Of a stretch of 64,000 nt of DNA, positions 60,367 to 64,000 are shown piece after piece. The translations under genes were made by a program, and so were the position numbers. Under the pieces are notes generated by a model. That model was not told where the DNA came from and searched no databases. It saw nothing but the letters and a program-made list of their open reading frames with translations. Numbering within the stretch: position 1 is the first letter of the stretch; every line of letters begins with the position of its first letter. This DNA is from Laterigemmans sp052161645 (GTDB lineage Bacteria > Planctomycetota > Planctomycetia > Pirellulales > Pirellulaceae): NCBI GenBank assembly GCA_052161645.1, contig CP197414.1; one strand, written 5' to 3'.

Positions 60367-60807
60367 CGCACAGCCTCCTCGATTCATGGTGAGCGGCAAC
60401 CGCGCGGAAATGCGTTCGCCCAAGCGATTTGATTAGTCCACGTGAATGGTAAATCTTATCCGACGGGCCTGCCGCCCGCCATCTGCGGTGAAAGTCGCCT
60501 TTTGCTCCGCGAAAGTCCGCGCGCTGTTTTCGCCACGCGAAAAACGACACTTATTCTCCGATCGTTCCTAAGTCCCGCAGCTAAACACCTCCGCATCAGG
60601 CATTCAACCAAACGCAATCAGCCGGAACGCGCAAGCGTCCGGTTGCTCGGTACTGTGAGCTAGCGCTCAACGGCTGATATAATCGAAAGACTTATGTCGA
60701 AGTGCTTTGCAGTGGTGGTTCATTTCCCGATAATCACTGAACAAGCTTGCTTATTTTGATACTGTTTGAGTTACCGTTGCCAATCGTTTTGGATCGAGAG
60801 ACGATCG
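60367..60807. other. Intergenic region between divergent genes
   Basis: Must contain the promoters of the alpha-galactosidase and LRR-like genes. No convincing box or repeat was identified. Confidence 0.45.
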
Positions 60808-61209
60808 ATGGATGCCGCTTTAATTGCCTTGACCAGCCGCGGAGTTCGTTTCACCTTTCGTGGGGAACCTTTTCGCAGTCGTCGGGATATTCCGAATGAG
60901 GACATTCTGGACATCAACTTCAGCCAAGTGGAGATAACTGACGGCGATATTGAACCGCTGTTGCCGCTGGTGAATCTTGAGGGAATCAGCTTCTGGAAGA
61001 CCGGCGTTTCGGATCGCGCAATCGAACTAATTTCAAAACTTCCTCGCATCACTCGACTCAATCTGTGCGGGACGCAGGTTACAGATGCATCGATTTCGAC
61101 CCTCGTCGGTATGGAATTAAGTTATATTGATGTGGCAGACACGCAGATCACCACCCACGGATTAGAAACCCTCCGCCGGGGGCTTCCGACTGCGGAGCTG
61201 CTGGTCTAG
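60808..61209 (+). CDS. Small leucine-rich-repeat-like protein
   Basis: 133 aa from ATG 60808. Three to four LRR-like units of the planctomycete type: VEITDGDIEPLLPLVNLEGI, KTGVSDRAIELISKLPRITR, and LCGTQVTDASISTLVGMELS followed by DTQITTHGLETL. No signal peptide is seen. Such short LRR proteins are abundant in planctomycetes and are assumed to bind other proteins. An in-frame TTG at 60766 is an alternative start. Confidence 0.75.
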   Translation: MDAALIALTSRGVRFTFRGEPFRSRRDIPNEDILDINFSQVEITDGDIEPLLPLVNLEGISFWKTGVSDRAIELISKLPRITRLNLCGTQVTDASISTLVGMELSYIDVADTQITTHGLETLRRGLPTAELLV

Positions 61210-61388
61210 CTCAAGTGATTCCATCGGTGAAAGTGCCTGTCTTCGGGCTCGGTTTGTCATGTCAACCTGGTTTTGAAAACATCGTAGGGCAATGTTTGTC
61301 GAAGCTGCTTTCGCTAAACCGCGAACCATGTGTCATGGGGCACGGTCTAGGAAGCATTCACGGTTAACAACGTAACAGGAGAATAATC

Positions 61389-62126
61389 ATGGGTGCTTCG
61401 CAGGGTAACTTTGTCAAATACCCGCGGACACCTCACCTGTTTGGCTCGCGGGGCACATCGGATGATAAACATCTCGGAGAACGGGATTCGTTGCGGTTCT
61501 TAGCCGATGATTCATTGATCGCGGAAGAGAAAATCGATGGCACTAACGTCGGGATTCATTTTTCCGGCGGGGAATTGTTGCTGCAATGTCGCGGGCACCA
61601 AATTACCAACGGCATGCATCCCCAATATGATTTGTTTAAACAGTGGGCAATGGTCAAGCGGGGCGTGCTGGAAGAACGGCTCGGCGAACGATTTATCATG
61701 TACGGCGAGTGGCTTTATGCCAAACACTCAATTTTCTACGGAGAGCTGCCGCACTTTTTCTTCGAGTTTGATATTTTCGACAAATCAACCGCTGCCTTCC
61801 TAACGCTGGAGAAGCGATTGGAATTGCTGACGGAATCGGGTATCGAAACGGTGCCGATCGTGCATCACGGTTCGCTGGAGCGGGCGGGGGTGCCAGACCT
61901 GATTGGTCCGTCCGCGTTTGGCAGCGTGTTCGAGCATCCAGTGTCTGGCCAGAAGGACAACTTGATGGAAGGTCTTTACTTCCGCACTGAAGATGAGAGT
62001 GGCGTCACCGGGCGGGCCAAGTTCGTTCGCCCCGAATTTGTTGAAAAGATTAAGCAGAGCACGCATTGGCAACAACAGGTGATGGTTCCTAATGAATTGG
62101 CCGACGGCGTCGACATTTGGAAATGA
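61389..62126 (+). CDS. RNA ligase (nucleotidyltransferase superfamily)
   Basis: 245 aa. Motif I EEKIDGTNVG with Lys48 as the AMP-accepting residue, RFIMYGEWLYAKHSI (motif III-like), HFFFEFDIFDKST (IIIa), MEGLYFRTED (IV) and GRAKFVRPEF (V) are all present in order. ATP-dependent ligase joining 3'-OH and 5'-phosphate RNA ends. Its stop overlaps the HD-Pnk start (ATGA), so the two act together. The only missing part is any extra C-terminal domain. Confidence 0.9.
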   Translation: MGASQGNFVKYPRTPHLFGSRGTSDDKHLGERDSLRFLADDSLIAEEKIDGTNVGIHFSGGELLLQCRGHQITNGMHPQYDLFKQWAMVKRGVLEERLGERFIMYGEWLYAKHSIFYGELPHFFFEFDIFDKSTAAFLTLEKRLELLTESGIETVPIVHHGSLERAGVPDLIGPSAFGSVFEHPVSGQKDNLMEGLYFRTEDESGVTGRAKFVRPEFVEKIKQSTHWQQQVMVPNELADGVDIWK

Positions 62127-63244
62127 AGATGGATTGGGAGCGTATTCGAAGAGCTGAACACGGCGAGATCGTCGCTTGGGCTGAAACGCAGGCTTGGGCG
62201 AAGGCGATGGCGGCTTGCGCCCAGGACTCTCAGTGGCACGCCGAAGGTGACGTCTGGACGCATACCAAAATGGTTTGCAAGCAACTGCCGGAAGTCGAAG
62301 GCTGGGAGGAGCTGTCGGGCGATTGCAGGCTCGCCTTGCTATTTACTGGTTTGCTGCACGATTCCGCTAAGCCGCTGACTTCGCTCGTTGATCCCGAATC
62401 GGGACACATCCGCTCACCGAATCATGCGGTCAAGGGTGAACATCTTGCGCGTTCTTTGCTGCGTGACTTGGGATGTGACCTCAGGACTCGCGAGCGAATC
62501 TGTTCGCTGGTACGTTATCACGGACGGCCGGCGTTCCTGCTGGAGCGAGAGCATCCGGAACGCGAAGTCGTCCGACTTTCTTGGTTGACTGATAATCACT
62601 TGCTGTACTTGTTCGCTATTGCCGACACGCGGGGACGCGACACTGATTCAATGCAGCGTCCCGAGGATAATTTGCATTACTGGAAATTGCTTTCGCAAGA
62701 GCTCGGCTGCTTTGACGTGGTGTTCCCATTTGCGACTGACCATGCGCGGCTGATCTACTTTCGCAGCGACGAACCCAATTTGCATTATGTTCCGCACGAA
62801 GATTTTTCAGCTCGCGTGACGATGATGAGTGGCTTGCCCGGCAGCGGTAAAGACACGTGGCTTGTCAAACATCGTGGCGAACTGCCCGTCATTTCATTGG
62901 ACGACATCCGAACAGAGCTGGGGGTAGACCCGACTGACGATCAAGGACGGGTGATTCAACTCGCCAGCGAACGTTGTCGCGAAAAGCTCCGAGTGGGCGA
63001 GTCGTTCGCTTTCAACGCAACGAATTTGTTGCGCCAGACTCGCGGCCGTTGGCTGTCATTGTTCGCTGATTATAACGCCTGGGTTGAGCTAGTTTACGTC
63101 GAGCCGTTGATGAAGTGTATTCTCAAACAGAATCGCGAGCGGAGAGAGACTGTTCCCGAAAGCGTTATTCTCAAACTTGCTGCCAAAGTTGAACCGCCCA
63201 GCTGGCTGGAGGCTCATCAGGTATTACTGATCGATAGAGGCTGA
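62123..63244 (+). CDS. HD-Pnk: HD phosphohydrolase fused to polynucleotide kinase
   Basis: 373 aa. Residues 20-190 form an HD domain (DVWTHTKMVCKQL, LLFTGLLHDSAKPLT with the HD pair, YHGRPAFLL). Residues 225-370 form a P-loop kinase (MMSGLPGSGKDTWLVKH; VISLDDIRTELG; FAFNATNLLRQTRGRW; LKQNRERRETVP). The same architecture, known as HD-Pnk in Runella, removes a 2',3'-cyclic phosphate or 2'/3'-phosphate and adds a 5'-phosphate, giving ends that the adjacent RNA ligase can seal. ATG 62123 overlaps the ligase stop. Confidence 0.92.
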   Translation: MKMDWERIRRAEHGEIVAWAETQAWAKAMAACAQDSQWHAEGDVWTHTKMVCKQLPEVEGWEELSGDCRLALLFTGLLHDSAKPLTSLVDPESGHIRSPNHAVKGEHLARSLLRDLGCDLRTRERICSLVRYHGRPAFLLEREHPEREVVRLSWLTDNHLLYLFAIADTRGRDTDSMQRPEDNLHYWKLLSQELGCFDVVFPFATDHARLIYFRSDEPNLHYVPHEDFSARVTMMSGLPGSGKDTWLVKHRGELPVISLDDIRTELGVDPTDDQGRVIQLASERCREKLRVGESFAFNATNLLRQTRGRWLSLFADYNAWVELVYVEPLMKCILKQNRERRETVPESVILKLAAKVEPPSWLEAHQVLLIDRG

Positions 63245-63268
63245 CTGGCGGGTGCAGTACTGGCCTGG

Positions 63269-64000
63269 TCATATTTCCAATTGCTGCAGCACTTGGCACA
63301 CGCGATCAATTCGTGTCTGTAAGTCGCCTGATAGTATTGTGAACTGAATTCCTCGAGAGTTTAAATCCGCTTTGATTCGTTGTTGAAAGATATCCCGATG
63401 CACCTCGCCGCTGCGATCCCATGTGTTGTCGTAGGGGATATCGGTATTACACAAAAAGTAAATTTGGTACCGCTCTTGACACTCCGCAGCCAGTTTAGCA
63501 ACGGTGGGATGCACTTCACCGTGGTAGTCAAGCGAGAATTGAAACGTTGTCGTGGCATCTGTGTCAACGAATAAATATCGATCTGCCTCTGGCAAAATCT
63601 GTTCTTCTCGCTGGCGATGCCCTACCGCAATTTCGGCCAGTTGAGAAAGTGTGAGACGACGGTTGACTTGATTTGCCTCCCAATACTCGCGACCATACTC
63701 GGGCACCCATTGTGTCGCGAACCGTTCAGCGAGATGCCTCGCGAGGGTAGTCTTGCCTGTTGATGGCGCGCCAAGAAATACGACTTTAGTGATGAGGTCA
63801 CGATAGACGATTGGGGCCAGATATTTGCGGTAGCGAAAGGGAGCCGAGCGAATCTTTGTCGCGGAAATGGGGACGCGGCTGCGGGCTTCGTCGACGCGGC
63901 AATCGATTGCCCCTAGCGCGCGAGCGACATGTTCCCCGTAAAATTCGCTGCTATAGAAGTGCGTAATGGCTCGTCCTTTAAGTATTCGTTGCAGGTAGGC
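63269..64000 (-). CDS. nadR: NadR: NMN adenylyltransferase / ribosylnicotinamide kinase (5' end outside window)
   Basis: The last ~243 codons are visible. The adenylyltransferase part ends with VPISATKIRSAPFRYRKYL (ISxTxxR motif). The C-terminal kinase has VVFLGAPSTGKTTLARHLAE (Walker A), VPEYGREYWE, RYLFVDTDATTTFQFSLDY and FLCNTDIPYDNTWDRSGEVH. NadR rebuilds NAD+ from nicotinamide riboside/NMN. Convergent with the HD-Pnk gene, 24 bp apart. NAD+ repair and RNA repair are often carried together by large phages, so the neighbourhood may be meaningful. Confidence 0.92.
   Translation of the reverse strand, partial: AYLQRILKGRAITHFYSSEFYGEHVARALGAIDCRVDEARSRVPISATKIRSAPFRYRKYLAPIVYRDLITKVVFLGAPSTGKTTLARHLAERFATQWVPEYGREYWEANQVNRRLTLSQLAEIAVGHRQREEQILPEADRYLFVDTDATTTFQFSLDYHGEVHPTVAKLAAECQERYQIYFLCNTDIPYDNTWDRSGEVHRDIFQQRIKADLNSRGIQFTILSGDLQTRIDRVCQVLQQLEI

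Overview
The window looks like a chromosome segment of a planctomycete, most likely of the Rhodopirellula/Pirellulaceae type. This is inferred from the gene families present, not from a marker gene: a secreted DUF1549/DUF1553 protein followed by a Tat-exported DUF1501 protein, a BlaI/M56-peptidase pair, two FAS1 (fasciclin) proteins, an OprO/P-type porin, a SWIM-type protein remnant, and many short intergenic palindromes.

Layout. (1) About 1-8850 is an integrated phage-like element, all on the plus strand: tyrosine integrase, excisionase-like HTH protein, family A DNA polymerase, an origin-like block (four 21-bp iterons plus four 14-bp AT-rich repeats), AlpA-like HTH protein, HK97-type capsid protein and P27-type small terminase. 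No portal, large terminase, protease or tail gene is visible, so it resembles a phage satellite. It abuts a truncated RHS/YD-repeat gene. (2) 10.1-18.8 kb holds a FAS1 protein, one copy of a 0.42-kb repeat, and a sigma-54 activator divergent from a redox/detoxification cluster (AhpD-like, SnoaL-like, Old Yellow Enzyme, peroxiredoxin-like, cysteine hydrolase). (3) 18.8-26.7 kb is a decayed defence-type island on the minus strand: a DUF1156 methylase with an internal deletion, a DUF499-type protein whose N-terminus is replaced by a DUF5615 PIN-like toxin with its DUF433 partner, a HEPN-like protein and the C-terminal end of a DUF3883 protein. (4) 26.7-40.2 kb is a patchwork on the minus strand. 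A cassette of GT2 glycosyltransferase B, GT2 glycosyltransferase A, radical SAM protein and Pro/Trp-rich protein occurs twice, around an array of 13 tRNA genes. Plus-strand genes (regulator/membrane pair, secreted protein, DinB-like, DUF1569) are wedged between cassette members, and several neighbours (sulfotransferase-like, papain-like, metallophosphatase, macro domain, second GT8) survive only as fragments. (5) 40.2-44.3 kb has KptA, a nitroreductase, a zeta-type toxin-antitoxin pair, the second 0.42-kb repeat and a secreted protein. (6) 44.5-61.2 kb is core-like planctomycete content: BlaI/BlaR-like pair, DUF1549/1553 and DUF1501 pair, a secreted lectin-like protein, a FAS1 lipoprotein, porin and alpha-galactosidase. 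(7) 61.4-64 kb is an RNA-repair module (RNA ligase plus HD-polynucleotide kinase) convergent with nadR.

Themes. RNA repair (ligase, HD-Pnk, KptA, a macro-domain remnant), a tRNA array and a HEPN protein lie within 40 kb of each other. This suggests, as inference only, past conflict over tRNA or RNA cleavage. The most novel-looking unit is the duplicated radical SAM gene overlapping a Pro/Trp-rich protein gene by 4 bp, accompanied by glycosyltransferases.
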